Assembly (NCBI RefSeq): GCF_014637175.1
Contig: NZ_BMEV01000018.1
Span: 1 to 52,549, forward strand
Source of the DNA: Compostibacillus humi
GTDB lineage: Bacteria; Bacillota; Bacilli; Bacillales; Amphibacillaceae
Length of the DNA: 52,549 nt
Direction: 5' to 3'
Shown: piece after piece, positions 1-8,708 of the stretch
Numbering within the stretch: position 1 is the stretch's first letter
How the letters are laid out: each line of letters begins with the position of its first letter
Made by a program: the position numbers and the translations under genes
The notes under the pieces: generated by a model
Told to the model about the DNA's origin: nothing
What the model saw: the letters and a program-made list of their open reading frames with translations, nothing else
Database searches by the model: none

Positions 1-130
1 TTTATTACAGGGTTAAAACCACCATTAAAGCCCGCGTCATATACTCACTGTTATGGTATCTACATTATAGACGAAAATTAATTATTTTCATTCAGGGTTG
101 AGAGCGAAAGATCATGTTTGTTTTTATTTT

Positions 131-310
131 ACATATCTGCCATAATTTTTCAGCGTTCCAGCTAGATTTATCGGCGAAACTTAAACATTATCAGCTTTAC
201 TCGTACATTCCTATGAAAATATTAGCGTTTCCGCTTTTATCAGTTTTTGATGAAAAACTGGATATTTCGGCTTTTGGCAAATAAAAATAAAATGATCAGC
301 TTTTCCCTGC
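131..310 (-). repeat. Weak keyword array (GCTGA/GCCGA), minus strand
   Basis: This is the gene-free stretch downstream of degV. Read on the minus strand it contains GCTGA, GCCGA or close variants whose plus-strand positions begin near 150, 171, 191, 222, 240, 267 and 296. The first three are 20-21 nt apart and the rest are irregular. The keyword matches those of the far stronger arrays at 39555-40790. Positions 1-130 show no gene or clear signal. That this is a degraded array of the same kind is an inference from the shared word. Confidence 0.4.
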
Positions 311-358
311 TAAGATATCAACATTCCAAACATTTTTTTTAGCGTCTAGTCCCAAAAA

Positions 359-1201
359 TTATTTCTCATACCAGCAAATACCTAAAGCTCCTTCTCCCAA
401 ATGGGTTCCGATGACCGGGCCAAAGTAGCTAATATAAGTTTCCGTCTCCGGATATTTTTCCAGGAATTTCTCCTGTAGTTCTTTGGCAGAAGGTTCGTCA
501 TTGCCGTGAATAAAGACGACCCGTAAATTTTTGCCCTTGGCAGCGTCTTCTTCCAGCATGCCGAAAATGCGCTGAATTGCTTTTTTCCGGGTGCGGATTT
601 TCTCGAAAGGCACGATTTTTTTATCGACAAAATGAAGAACCGGCTTAATTTGCAGCAGTCCGCCGACTAACGCCTGTGCTCCGCTTAAACGGCCGCCTTT
701 ATGCAAGTTCGTTAAATCATCCACCATAAAGTAGGCCCGCATCGACTGTTTCATTTCATCCAGTCTTGCCAAAATCTCCTCCACTGATTTCCCGGCTTTA
801 GCCATTTCCGCTGCTTCAATCGTATAAAAGCCTTGGGCCATACAGCTTAATTCGGAATCATAAGCGTAAACTTTAATGCTGTCTACCATTTCTCCGGCAC
901 TGACTACTGCCTGATAGGTTCCGCTAATCCCGCTGGACAGGTGGATGGACACGACAGCATCATATTCCTTTGCAAGTTCTTCCAGCTTCTCCGTTACTAC
1001 TCCGATGGACGGCTGGGAAGTTGTCGGAAGCTCCTTCGCATTCCGCATTTTTTCATAAAACTCTTCCGTTGTAATATCTATTTCTTCCCGGTAAGATTCC
1101 TCTCCAAATACAACACTAAGAGGAACGAGGTGAATATTATGCTCTTTTCGTACGTCTTCAGGTATGTAAGCTGTACTATCCGTCATGACAGCTATTTTCA
1201 T
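359..1201 (-). CDS. degV: DegV family fatty-acid-binding protein
   Basis: 280 aa, the usual length for DegV/FakB proteins, which bind a fatty acid and present it to the kinase FakA for phospholipid synthesis. Family signatures are visible: the N-terminal AVMTDSTA, TTSQPS near residue 60 (lipid carboxylate contact), a central SSGISGTYQ and KPVLHF around residue 185. The ATG follows GGAGAGATGTT. It lies downstream of degS-degU, as yviA/degV does in B. subtilis, but a terminator at 1405-1429 and a 230 bp gap suggest its own transcription. Family assignment is firm; the bound lipid is not predictable. Confidence 0.93.
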   Translation of the reverse strand: MKIAVMTDSTAYIPEDVRKEHNIHLVPLSVVFGEESYREEIDITTEEFYEKMRNAKELPTTSQPSIGVVTEKLEELAKEYDAVVSIHLSSGISGTYQAVVSAGEMVDSIKVYAYDSELSCMAQGFYTIEAAEMAKAGKSVEEILARLDEMKQSMRAYFMVDDLTNLHKGGRLSGAQALVGGLLQIKPVLHFVDKKIVPFEKIRTRKKAIQRIFGMLEEDAAKGKNLRVVFIHGNDEPSAKELQEKFLEKYPETETYISYFGPVIGTHLGEGALGICWYEK

Positions 1202-1404
1202 AACATCTCTCCTCTACAATAATTTTGCTTCATGCGGGCAGACAAGATGTACTCATTTTCTATTTTATTGTACATGAATTCATTTAAAAAAGCATTCCTG
1301 ACTTAAGGTTTTCCGTTATAGAAATCGGTTTGGAAGAATTGTTCCTTTTTATAAATTTTCTTCCGTATTGATACCGTCCGGTTCCTTCCTCCATCCACAA
1401 AAAA

Positions 1405-1429
1405 AGCTGCTCCAAACTTTGGAACAGCT
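1405..1429 (-). terminator. Rho-independent terminator of degU
   Basis: Read on the minus strand, AGCTG-TCCAAA pairs with TTTGGA-CAGCT and is followed by a run of T. It begins 8 nt after the degU stop codon. Confidence 0.85.
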
Positions 1430-1436
1430 TTCTAAA

Positions 1437-2129
1437 TTACATCACTTCGACCCAGCCGTTGCGGATTGCGTTGACAACTGCTTGTGTCCGGTCATTCACG
1501 TTCATCTTCTGCAAAATGCTGCTGACGTGGTTTTTCACCGTTTTTTCGCTAATGTATAAAGTTTCAGCAACAGCCCGGTTGCTCTTGCCGTCTGCCAGCA
1601 ATTGCAATACTTGGCATTCCCGCTTCGTTAAAATATGAAGAGGCTGGCGATATTCTACTCCGTTGCTTAACGAACTTGCTGCCTGTTCTTTTGCCAAGCG
1701 GCGGAATTCTTTCACCAAATTGTGGGTCACTTTCGGATGGAGGTAAGATCCGCCTTCGCTGACAACTTTAATTGCCTCCACTAATGAATCCGCATCCATT
1801 TCCTTCAGCAAATAGCCTTGAGCACCGGTTTTCAGTGCGTGGGTAACATAGTTCTCGTCATCATGGATGGAAAGAATGATGACTTTCGTCTCCGGAAAAT
1901 AGCGGACTAAGTCGGCAGTAGCCTGGATTCCGTTTTCATTTGGCATATTAATATCCATTAAAACGACATCCGGTTTATGTTCCTTTACTAATTTCGTTGC
2001 TTCAGCCCCGTCGTCTCCTTCGGCTACTACCTCAAAGGAATCTTCAAATTCTAAGATGCGCTTGACACCTTCACGAAATAATTTATGATCATCGATTAAA
2101 ACAATTTTAATAGTATTTTTTTCTTCCAT
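1437..2129 (-). CDS. degU: Response regulator DegU
   Basis: 230 aa, one residue longer than the B. subtilis protein as I recall it. It has an N-terminal receiver domain with the phospho-acceptor Asp in VVLMDINMP (about residue 57), the conserved Lys in LLKEMDAD, a linker, and a C-terminal LuxR-type HTH ([18 protein letters not shown] to the SEKTVKNHV recognition helix). DegU controls exoenzymes, competence, motility and biofilm genes, which fits the matrix and motility loci elsewhere in this window. It follows degS by 79 bp on the same strand, so co-transcription is likely. The ATG has GGAGGAGATTTCG upstream. Confidence 0.97.
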   Translation of the reverse strand: MEEKNTIKIVLIDDHKLFREGVKRILEFEDSFEVVAEGDDGAEATKLVKEHKPDVVLMDINMPNENGIQATADLVRYFPETKVIILSIHDDENYVTHALKTGAQGYLLKEMDADSLVEAIKVVSEGGSYLHPKVTHNLVKEFRRLAKEQAASSLSNGVEYRQPLHILTKRECQVLQLLADGKSNRAVAETLYISEKTVKNHVSSILQKMNVNDRTQAVVNAIRNGWVEVM

Positions 2130-2208
2130 CGAAATCTCCTCCCATTGGTTTCCCCAAATTATATATTGAAAGATGCTAGAGTCTCGATGTAATGTCCTAT
2201 AATCATAC

Positions 2209-3354
2209 CTATGAACTTGGATTAAACGGTACTTTAATCGTTACCGTCGTCCCCTGCCCATAGTCGGATTGTATGTTCATCGTACCCTTCAACATTTCTA
2301 CCCGTTCTTTCATCCCGATTAAGCCAAAGGATTTATCCTGCTGCTTCAACGAAGGGTCGAAGCCTATGCCATTATCTTTCACTATTAATATAACATGTTG
2401 GCAATTAATTTCTAGTTTAACTTGAATTTTTGAAGCTTGAGAATGTTTAATTGCATTTTGCAGCGCCTCCTGCATTAAGCGAAACAGGGCAATTTCGTAT
2501 TTATGCTGAAGCCGGCTGTCTTTCCCGATAATCGTAAAGTCAATGTCCATTTTATGATAATCGGCAGTTGTATCAATATATTTTTTAATCGTCGGCACTA
2601 AACCTAAATCGTCCAATGCCATCGGTCGCAAGTCATAAATAATCCGCCTCACTTCATATAAAGAAGAACGTGCCATCCTTCGAACATCTTTCAGCTCTTC
2701 GATCGCTTTTTCCATATCTCCCTTGCGGTAAGTTTTTTCAATGATCTCGGAGCGCAGCAAAATATTGGCAAGCATTTGGGCAGGGCCGTCGTGAATTTCC
2801 CGGGATATTTTTCGCCGTTCTTCTTCCTGGGCTTCAATAATTTTCAAACCAAATTCCTGTTTTTCTTTCGCATTTTCCAAAATTTCGTTTACCTGCTGGA
2901 AGTCGTCCTGCAAGTATGTATGAATGACAGAGATTTTATTCGCCAAACCCTCTGCCCTTTCAATCGTTTTCGATAATGATTGGAGTCGCCGATCTATATC
3001 ATCCCGTTTATCCCGCATCGCTTTTTCCCTATTCCGTACCATAATTAATCTCGTCTGCAAATCATGGGTTTTTTCATATACATCATGAATTTCCTCTTCT
3101 GAATATTTATCAAAATTTTTACTGACGAGAGCAAGCTGTTTTCTCGACTTACGGACTCTATCTTCCAATTCGTCTCCCATTTCAATATATTCTAACACTT
3201 TCTTTTTTGTAATTTCTAATTCAATGACCAATTGTTCATATTCCGTACGTGCAGCTTCGCTTATATGGAAAATTTCATCTTTCGAGTTTTCCACCACTTC
3301 AATCATTTCATCGATAACTCTGTCTAATGCTTGTTCGCTGACGGCCATAGACAT
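2209..3354 (-). CDS. degS: Sensor histidine kinase DegS
   Basis: 381 aa, close to B. subtilis DegS. No membrane segment is present: the N-terminal 170 residues are helical and rich in E/K/R (cytoplasmic coiled-coil sensor). A HisKA_3 dimerisation domain follows with the phospho-acceptor His in [14 protein letters not shown] (about residue 190), then an HATPase with an N box ([10 protein letters not shown]) and G boxes ([16 protein letters not shown]). Its partner is DegU, encoded directly downstream. The start could be the first ATG or the ATG two codons later; the upstream Shine-Dalgarno is weak (GGTTGGTGAT). Confidence 0.96.
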   Translation of the reverse strand: MSMAVSEQALDRVIDEMIEVVENSKDEIFHISEAARTEYEQLVIELEITKKKVLEYIEMGDELEDRVRKSRKQLALVSKNFDKYSEEEIHDVYEKTHDLQTRLIMVRNREKAMRDKRDDIDRRLQSLSKTIERAEGLANKISVIHTYLQDDFQQVNEILENAKEKQEFGLKIIEAQEEERRKISREIHDGPAQMLANILLRSEIIEKTYRKGDMEKAIEELKDVRRMARSSLYEVRRIIYDLRPMALDDLGLVPTIKKYIDTTADYHKMDIDFTIIGKDSRLQHKYEIALFRLMQEALQNAIKHSQASKIQVKLEINCQHVILIVKDNGIGFDPSLKQQDKSFGLIGMKERVEMLKGTMNIQSDYGQGTTVTIKVPFNPSS

Positions 3355-3543
3355 GATTTATCACCAACCTATGTTATAATTATACTTGTATTTCGATTAG
3401 AATTATAGGGAAATTCCTCATATTTTTTGTATCATTCTCTTTACAAAAATATTACTATTGTACCAACGTATACATCAGTACATTATAAATGTCATGACAA
3501 GATTAATAATTACTATACTATTTTATAAAGGAATGGAGAGCAT

Positions 3544-4191
3544 ATGTTATCGAAATATTATACGGTAAAACGTGAAGGCAGCCATGAAATCGTCATCCAG
3601 AAATCCCGTTTCATCGGCTATGTCCGCCGGACGGAAACGGAGGAAGAAGCACAGCAATTTATCCAGGAAATTAAAAAGAAACATTATGACGCCACGCACA
3701 ATTGCTCCGCCTATTTAATCGGTGAACATGATCAAATCCAAAAGGCGAATGACGATGGAGAGCCGAGCGGTACCGCCGGTGTGCCGATGCTGGAAGTGCT
3801 GAAAAAAATGGGCTTGAAAGATACGGCGGTCGTCGTCACGAGATATTTCGGAGGCATTAAGCTAGGTGCCGGAGGGCTGATTCGAGCCTACGGCAATGCC
3901 ACCTCGGAAGCCATTCGTCATACCGGAATCGTAAAAAGACAATTGATGAAAGGTTTCTCCGTAACAGCAGATTACGGTTTGCTCGGAAAACTGGAAAATG
4001 TATTGCGGCAATCTGAATATATATTGGAAGATATTCATTATTCCGAGAACGTGGAATTTATCGTCTATGTGGAAGACGGGAAAGAAGAGAATTTTACGGA
4101 ATGGATGGTAGATTTAACGAACGCCCAAGCGGAGATTGAAACCATTGGCGAGAAATACATTGAAATCGATGTTTCGTCTACAAAAGAATAA
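3544..4191 (+). CDS. yvyE: YigZ/IMPACT family protein (YvyE)
   Basis: 215 aa, divergent from degS exactly as yvyE is in B. subtilis. The N-terminal UPF0029/IMPACT domain shows the family core THNCSAYLIG, DDGEPSGTAGVPML and VVTRYFGGIKLGAGGLIRAYG. A smaller C-terminal ferredoxin-like domain (residues about 140-205) follows. The family is linked to ribosome or translation stress, but the biochemical role is not settled. The ATG follows AGGAATGGAGAGCAT. A hairpin lies downstream at 4210-4236. Confidence 0.94.
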   Translation: MLSKYYTVKREGSHEIVIQKSRFIGYVRRTETEEEAQQFIQEIKKKHYDATHNCSAYLIGEHDQIQKANDDGEPSGTAGVPMLEVLKKMGLKDTAVVVTRYFGGIKLGAGGLIRAYGNATSEAIRHTGIVKRQLMKGFSVTADYGLLGKLENVLRQSEYILEDIHYSENVEFIVYVEDGKEENFTEWMVDLTNAQAEIETIGEKYIEIDVSSTKE

Positions 4192-4209
4192 TGCGAAGGA
4201 ATATGGAAA

Positions 4210-4236
4210 GATGCCACCGGCTATGCCGTGGCATCT
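4210..4236 (+). terminator. Hairpin after yvyE
   Basis: GATGCCAC and GTGGCATC form an 8-bp stem 18 nt after the yvyE stop. The T-run is poor, so this is a weak terminator. It overlaps the transcript end of the converging small ORF at 4239. Confidence 0.55.
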
Positions 4237-4238
4237 GT

Positions 4239-4388
4239 TTATGCGTTTTCTCGCATCGTTTGTGTACTGGACAATTCCTGTACTAACTGCCGAAGAAGTT
4301 CCTCCGCAGAGCGAATATTGTTTTTTTCCGTTTCGTCAATCATTTTCTTTAATACCTTTTTAAATTTCTCCTGTTCTCCCATGAACAT
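4239..4388 (-). CDS. Small hypothetical protein
   Basis: From the ATG at 4388 (preceded by AAAGGCGG) this encodes 49 aa, charged and helical, with heptad-like spacing in FKKVLKKMIDETEK and EELLRQLVQEL. A longer reading from 4439 adds 17 residues but has no better ribosome site. No family is recognised. It could be a small regulatory or coiled-coil protein, or a chance ORF; the helical pattern and own ribosome site favour a real gene. Confidence 0.4.
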   Translation of the reverse strand: MFMGEQEKFKKVLKKMIDETEKNNIRSAEELLRQLVQELSSTQTMRENA

Positions 4389-4500
4389 AGAACCGCCTTT
4401 ACAAAAAGTATATAGGAATCTCCTAAATTTCCATGTCATATTTGTAGAAAAATATCATTTTTCATAGATAATACCATAAACTTGTAGAAAAATATAGTAT

Positions 4501-4998
4501 TTAGTGAAGGGATTTTTGTCTCATCTGATATTTCCTAATCACGGTTAATAGGCTGGCTGCAAGAAGGGCGCCAATACTGTCCAACAGTACATCACCGAGA
4601 TACGGAGTCCGGTTGGGAGTGAATCCTTGATGAATTTCATCTGTAACAGCATATGCAACCGTGATGAAAAAGGAAAATGTAACCGCCCGGTTAAAAGACA
4701 ATTCCGTCGTTTTGCGGAACGCAATATACAAAAAATAAAGCAGTAGAAAAAATACGCCGACATGGGCGCCTTTGCGGAGGAAAAATTCTAAAAATCCGGC
4801 AAGCCCCAAATGGTCTACGCTTACTACAGATTGGTTATACACAAAAGAGATTGGCTGCAAATAAGGTTCTAAAAATCGCAGAAATTCCACATTGTTCAAG
4901 AGCGGTTTTACGTCCTGTTTTTCATACGGTGTGGACGAGGAAAGAAAAATAACTCCCATCCACCCGATCGGCAAAAGCCAGTATAAAAACTTTTTCAT
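4501..4998 (-). CDS. VanZ-like membrane protein
   Basis: 165 aa with about four membrane segments. VanZ family features are visible: the N-terminal WLLPIGWMGVIFLSS, RKGAHVGVFFLLLYFLY in the middle, and the DEIHQGFTPNRTPYLGDVLLDSIGA block near the C-terminus, with the family's conserved acidic residues. VanZ proteins are linked to low-level teicoplanin resistance, but for the many chromosomal Bacillus members the function is unknown. It is a single gene, just downstream of the ECF sigma/anti-sigma pair. Confidence 0.88.
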   Translation of the reverse strand: MKKFLYWLLPIGWMGVIFLSSSTPYEKQDVKPLLNNVEFLRFLEPYLQPISFVYNQSVVSVDHLGLAGFLEFFLRKGAHVGVFFLLLYFLYIAFRKTTELSFNRAVTFSFFITVAYAVTDEIHQGFTPNRTPYLGDVLLDSIGALLAASLLTVIRKYQMRQKSLH

Positions 4999-5043
4999 AG
5001 GTCACCATACTTTGTCATGTTTTTTCCATTACGAAAAGGCGAA

Positions 5044-6090
5044 TTACGGGCCATACCAGTTCCAAACTTCTATACCAGTAACGTGGAATTTATGGAACTG
5101 TTCTTCCTGGATTAATTTTTCCGCTTCTCGCACCGGTCCCGTAACAGTTGCTCCAAACACTTTTATACCATGTTTCCGAAGATATGCAAGCCGTTTTTCA
5201 TCCAGCTCCTGTTCTGAATAGCCTCCTTTTTCGATTAGCCAGGATAAATCACGATAAAATGTCTCAACTGATTCCTCAAGATATTCGGCAGTAATAATAT
5301 GATCGGCAATGGATAAACGGTTCTTTTCATCATATTCGACAAAAGGACGGAGCATAAGCGTCGGTACTTCATATGTATAAACTCCATCTTCTATAATTGT
5401 AGTTCGGTCTGTTTCAAATTCTTTTATTTCCCCGGCATATACTGGCATTTGCAATACAGTTACATCATATTTATTTAAAATCTGAAAGAGCTCCTCCGGC
5501 TTCATCCCCTTTTTCAAGGAAAACTGTAGCTGCACGACGAATCCATCAGGTATTTTTTCCAACTGGGCTTCTGCCGGTTCAACAAGTTCGCCAGGCTGGT
5601 ACGAAACCGTTAACTCCGGTAGATCTGGCGGCAATGCATAAGGATACTCCATTTGTTCGTGTATATATTTCTTATTATATTCAATCGTATAGCTCAATTT
5701 TCCTAATAGCCTTTTTTTCGCTTTCACCTCACCAACAACTACATCCCAGCCGCCAACTTGACGATAAACGGGCAATGTCGTCTCCTGCGTAAGCAATGGT
5801 GAAATCTCTGCCCTCGGGTGAGACAACTTATCCACTTCTATTCCGGCATGCCTTGTTTCTACTACCGTTGCTACAAAACGGTCAAATTCAGCCCGTTTTC
5901 CCGAATGTTCAAAGTAGATTTCAACCGGAATCTGATAGAGCACATATATTAGAAAAACACCAAGCAGAATACGAATCACTGTAAATCCGATGGCCAGTCT
6001 CGTCCGCCAAACGAATTTCCTCGCTGTCCGCTGATCAATGTTTTTTTCACTTTCCTTCCAATCCTTTAATACGTGATCGTCTTTTTTCAA
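5044..6090 (-). CDS. Membrane anti-sigma / sigma-factor regulator
   Basis: 348 aa. A short cytoplasmic N-terminus (about 30 residues) carries positive charge, followed by one membrane segment (residues about 31-52, GFTVIRILLGVFLIYVLYQI). A large extracellular domain follows that matches the sigma-factor regulator N- and C-terminal domain pattern. The start is TTG, overlapping the sigma-factor stop by 4 nt (TTGA) with GAGGAGGGGG upstream, so the two are translationally coupled. It should hold the sigma factor encoded at 6087-6605 inactive at the membrane. The signal it senses cannot be read from the sequence. Confidence 0.82.
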   Translation of the reverse strand: MKKDDHVLKDWKESEKNIDQRTARKFVWRTRLAIGFTVIRILLGVFLIYVLYQIPVEIYFEHSGKRAEFDRFVATVVETRHAGIEVDKLSHPRAEISPLLTQETTLPVYRQVGGWDVVVGEVKAKKRLLGKLSYTIEYNKKYIHEQMEYPYALPPDLPELTVSYQPGELVEPAEAQLEKIPDGFVVQLQFSLKKGMKPEELFQILNKYDVTVLQMPVYAGEIKEFETDRTTIIEDGVYTYEVPTLMLRPFVEYDEKNRLSIADHIITAEYLEESVETFYRDLSWLIEKGGYSEQELDEKRLAYLRKHGIKVFGATVTGPVREAEKLIQEEQFHKFHVTGIEVWNWYGP

Positions 6091-6605
6091 TCGGCCCCCT
6101 CCTCTTTTCTTTCTGCTTGCAGTTGGCGAAATTTGCTTCTTGCCCGATGCAGTGTCACTTTTACCTGGCTTTCCGTTAAGTTCATCATGATTTCCAGCTC
6201 TTTATAGGTAAATCCTTGGATTTCCCGCAAATAGAGAATCGTCCGCATTCGTTCCGGAAGCATGGATAAAATTTGTTCCAATTCTTTTTGTTTCCATTTT
6301 TTCTCCAATTGTTGCTGCGGATTGCCGAGAGAACTAATTCCGGTCTGTTTTGCCTTTACTTTTTCCAACATCCGCTCCTCCGCTTCTGCCTTCCGCAGCT
6401 GGTCAATATATAAATTTCGCGCCACTTTAAACAGCCATGCCTTAGCCTGATTCATATTCTCTACTTTTAGAGACACCATTGCCCGATAAAAGGTTTCCTG
6501 CAGCAATTCTTCCGCCGTTTCTTCATTGCGTGTCATTTGCAGAAGATAGCGGTACAGTGGGAGCTGGTACGTTTCAAACAGCGAAATAAATATATTTTTC
6601 TGCAA
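6087..6605 (-). CDS. ECF-family RNA polymerase sigma factor
   Basis: 172 aa. Region 2 is residues 10-80 (YRYLLQMTRNEETAEELLQETFYRA, then AWLFKVARNLYIDQLRK) and region 4 is residues 110-165 (LPERMRTILYLREIQGFTYKELEIMMNLTESQVKVTLHRARSKF, split here only by description). The start is TTG at 6605 with GGAGGTGGGAGACG upstream. The following gene is its likely anti-sigma. A candidate autoregulatory ECF promoter lies just upstream (6628-6655). It resembles the SigM/SigV/SigX group, but which one is uncertain. Confidence 0.93.
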   Translation of the reverse strand: MQKNIFISLFETYQLPLYRYLLQMTRNEETAEELLQETFYRAMVSLKVENMNQAKAWLFKVARNLYIDQLRKAEAEERMLEKVKAKQTGISSLGNPQQQLEKKWKQKELEQILSMLPERMRTILYLREIQGFTYKELEIMMNLTESQVKVTLHRARSKFRQLQAERKEEGAD

Positions 6606-6627
6606 ACGTCTCCCACCTCCTACATAT

Positions 6628-6655
6628 GTAACGATATAACATTCCGTTTGTTACA
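6628..6655 (-). promoter_or_regulatory. Candidate ECF autoregulatory promoter
   Basis: On the minus strand, TGTAAC (6650-6655) and CGTTAC (6628-6633) are separated by exactly 16 nt. This fits the ECF pattern of an AAC-containing -35 and a CGT-containing -10 at 16-17 nt. It lies 23 nt in front of the sigma-factor start. Confidence 0.6.
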
Positions 6656-6663
6656 AAAACAGC

Positions 6664-6698
6664 AGAAAAAAACCGTAAAGCAACTGCTCTACGGTTTT
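6664..6698 (-). terminator. Terminator of sinR
   Basis: ACCGTA-AGC pairs with GCT-TACGGT around a 4-nt loop, followed by seven T on the minus strand. It lies 45 nt after sinR and also separates it from the ECF operon. Confidence 0.85.
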
Positions 6699-6742
6699 AT
6701 ATGGATTTTTTCATTTTGACAGATTGGTTTATGTTACTGTTT

Positions 6743-7075
6743 CTATCCGTTTCCTTGACTTTTCCGCCATTTGTTAAATTCTAAATATTCCCTAAATTGT
6801 TCTTTGGAAACGCCCGATTCCATCGCTTCTCGAACGATTTGGAGCCATTCGCTATCCAGCTCCTCTGCATCTGCAGATTCTTTATCTGTTATTAAATCAT
6901 TAGGAGAAACCCCTAATACTCCACTAATCTTTTCAATAAATTGAATCGAGGGATTTGATTGCAAGTTCCGTTCAATTGAGCTTAAATATGATTTGGCGAC
7001 ACCTGCTTTTTCGGCTAGTTCAGATATAGACATTTTCTTTTCCTGACGCAGTTTCTTTATCTTTTCACCAATCAA
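6743..7075 (-). CDS. sinR: Biofilm master repressor SinR
   Basis: From the TTG at 7075 (with TAGGTGAGAG upstream) this gives 110 aa, within one residue of B. subtilis SinR. An upstream ATG at 7102 is in frame but would add nine residues not seen in the family. The N-terminal xenobiotic-response-type HTH (residues about 5-58) contains AEKAGVAKSYLSSIERN, nearly identical to B. subtilis. The C-terminal part holds the Sin helical hook that pairs with SinI (LDSEWLQIVREAMESGVSKE, then EYLEFNKWRKSQ). It represses matrix genes, here encoded immediately upstream on the same strand. Confidence 0.95.
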   Translation of the reverse strand: MIGEKIKKLRQEKKMSISELAEKAGVAKSYLSSIERNLQSNPSIQFIEKISGVLGVSPNDLITDKESADAEELDSEWLQIVREAMESGVSKEQFREYLEFNKWRKSQGNG

Positions 7076-7154
7076 AGTCCTCTCACCTACTTTCAAGAGC
7101 ATTATATCATAATCAGGTGAGCGGTTGTAGATAAGGTATTCATTTTTTTCAAAA

Positions 7155-7283
7155 TTAGGTCTTTTGTTTCGCCTTTTCGATAAACCGCCGAATTTCCTCC
7201 ACGGTCATTCCTAAGGATTTTGCTTCTTTTATTAATAATACCCAGTCCATATCCAGCCCTTTTTTTTCTACCAAGTCTTTCAC
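7155..7283 (-). CDS. sinI: SinR antagonist SinI
   Basis: A short gene read from GTG at 7283 (42 aa) or, more plausibly given AAGGGTG placed 7 nt ahead, from TTG at 7274 (39 aa). The encoded protein has the SinI helical-hook core GLDMDWVLLIKEAKSLGMT, followed by VEEIRRFIEKAKQK, aligning with B. subtilis SinI (LDQEWVELMVEAKEA... EEIRKYL). It should bind SinR and release the matrix genes. It lacks the C-terminal tail of B. subtilis SinI. An overlapping longer reading frame in another phase (7102-7290) hides it. Confidence 0.85.
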   Translation of the reverse strand: MKDLVEKKGLDMDWVLLIKEAKSLGMTVEEIRRFIEKAKQKT

Positions 7284-7424
7284 CCTTCACCGGCCCCCAT
7301 TAGATTATTATCGTTTTGAAAAGTCGCTCTTTTCTGATATTTTAACCCCTGTGAATATCTTACTACATCTCTCTCCCTATTTGAATGACTAGTTTTGTCG
7401 GATTATTACTAGTTTTGTTGGAAA

Positions 7425-8099
7425 TTAAATTTCCTTTCTCTTTAGTTTACGGAAATAGCTGGTTAAGAGTAAACCTAGACCAACAATCATTAACATGGAG
7501 CCTATAAGGAGGATAGAAAAGATTGTTGTCGCAGTATCGGGTAATGGAGAGCCACCGCCATTTCCGCTTCCGATGATCCCTTCGATGCTTTTTTCGTTTT
7601 TTCCTTTAGAACCTATTGCTTGTTTGTCCTCAGCACTATAGATAATGTTAAATTTAGCGTCTAAACCTTGAAATTCATTACCAAGATGTTCTGGGAATCG
7701 AATAATAAAATCTAACTCTTCTTTTTCTGACGGGAGTAATGTTCTAGGATTTAATTCGGTAAAATCTTTCAATTTCCCGTTAAATAATACTTCATCAGAC
7801 TGTTTCACTTCCAACTCCAATTCATTAAATAACATTCTTGAATCCCCGACAGGTTCAATTTTTACAATATAATCAAATTCCCATTTCCCATCATTGTATA
7901 CGGTAACGGTCCTCGGAGCCCAGTCGCCCGGCTTCATATTTGTTACATTAAATAAAACACCCTTTGGTTCGATCTCTATTGCAATTTCATTTTTGCTTTC
8001 ATTATTTTCTGCATAAACAGCTGATGTACTGATGAATCCAGGCAGAAGCAATATTAGGGACGTCACGGTTAATAATAAGACCTTTACAGTTCGTTCCAT
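7425..8099 (-). CDS. LPDTA-anchored surface protein of the matrix locus
   Basis: 224 aa. An N-terminal signal peptide ends near AVYAEN (residue 30). Residues 35-170 resemble the TasA/camelysin beta-sandwich pattern (GVLFNVTNMKPGDWAPRTV, i.e. the 'KPGD' turn and a phrase like those of the two TasA proteins). A Gly-rich stretch is followed by LPDTATT at about residue 187, a hydrophobic span and KLKRKE, which is a complete cell-wall sorting signal. LPDTA is the type of motif recognised by class D sortases, and such a sortase is encoded at 11340. The ATG is preceded by AAAGGAAGAGG. I infer a wall anchor or adaptor for TasA-like fibres. Confidence 0.8.
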   Translation of the reverse strand: MERTVKVLLLTVTSLILLLPGFISTSAVYAENNESKNEIAIEIEPKGVLFNVTNMKPGDWAPRTVTVYNDGKWEFDYIVKIEPVGDSRMLFNELELEVKQSDEVLFNGKLKDFTELNPRTLLPSEKEELDFIIRFPEHLGNEFQGLDAKFNIIYSAEDKQAIGSKGKNEKSIEGIIGSGNGGGSPLPDTATTIFSILLIGSMLMIVGLGLLLTSYFRKLKRKEI

Positions 8100-8111
8100 A
8101 TACCTCTTCCT

Positions 8112-8693
8112 TTAACTCGTTTTTGGCATTTCAACTTCTGCCTTTTTCTTTTCTTTTTCCAGCTCATGAAATGCTCTCCATATGGTAATGCCGGAATATC
8201 CGATAAGAAGAAAACCAGGCACAATTAATAATGCGATAATTCCGTTTTTTGACTGGGAAAATTCAGAAATATAACCTAGGTATGGTATAGTAAAGCCACT
8301 ATAAACGGCAACTACATTTTCAGCCAGTACCGGATTTGAATCAGGAGCATTGTTATTGTCTCCCTTCGTCGTATATACGATACCAGCGCCAGTTTCTTTT
8401 ACTTCAATAATCCGGTGGGTAATTAATTTATCGTCCGATTCCATAAAGGTAATTACGTCTCCAACTTTTAATTGCTGACGCTCCTCCCCGTCAATCGGTT
8501 TTACCGCGATGACCGATCCGGTTTTAAATTCCGGTTCCATCGATCCCGATAGGACGGTTTTCAGCTGATAGCCAAATACGTTCGGTTCCCCGCCGCTTAG
8601 TTTTGATGAGAAAACTAGAAATCCTAAACCGATAAGCAACACGAATAATACTGCCGTAACAAATCGATTTAACCATTTGAAGAATATTTTCAT
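8112..8693 (-). CDS. sipW: Signal peptidase I, SipW type
   Basis: 193 aa. An N-terminal membrane segment is followed by the catalytic Ser in VLSGSMEPEF (about residue 52). THRIIEV supplies His instead of the usual Lys general base, which marks the ER/archaeal-type SipW class. A GDNN motif and a second C-terminal membrane segment follow. SipW processes TasA and TapA in B. subtilis; here tapA is immediately upstream (15 bp) and the tasA-like genes precede it. The ATG has GGAGG 9 nt before it. Confidence 0.94.
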   Translation of the reverse strand: MKIFFKWLNRFVTAVLFVLLIGLGFLVFSSKLSGGEPNVFGYQLKTVLSGSMEPEFKTGSVIAVKPIDGEERQQLKVGDVITFMESDDKLITHRIIEVKETGAGIVYTTKGDNNNAPDSNPVLAENVVAVYSGFTIPYLGYISEFSQSKNGIIALLIVPGFLLIGYSGITIWRAFHELEKEKKKAEVEMPKTS

Positions 8694-8708
8694 GTTACCA
8701 ATCCTCCA

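Noticed and set aside
7102-7290. 62-codon minus-strand gene overlapping sinI
   Set aside because: Its translation is basic and resembles no family, while the shifted frame encodes a clear SinI hook.
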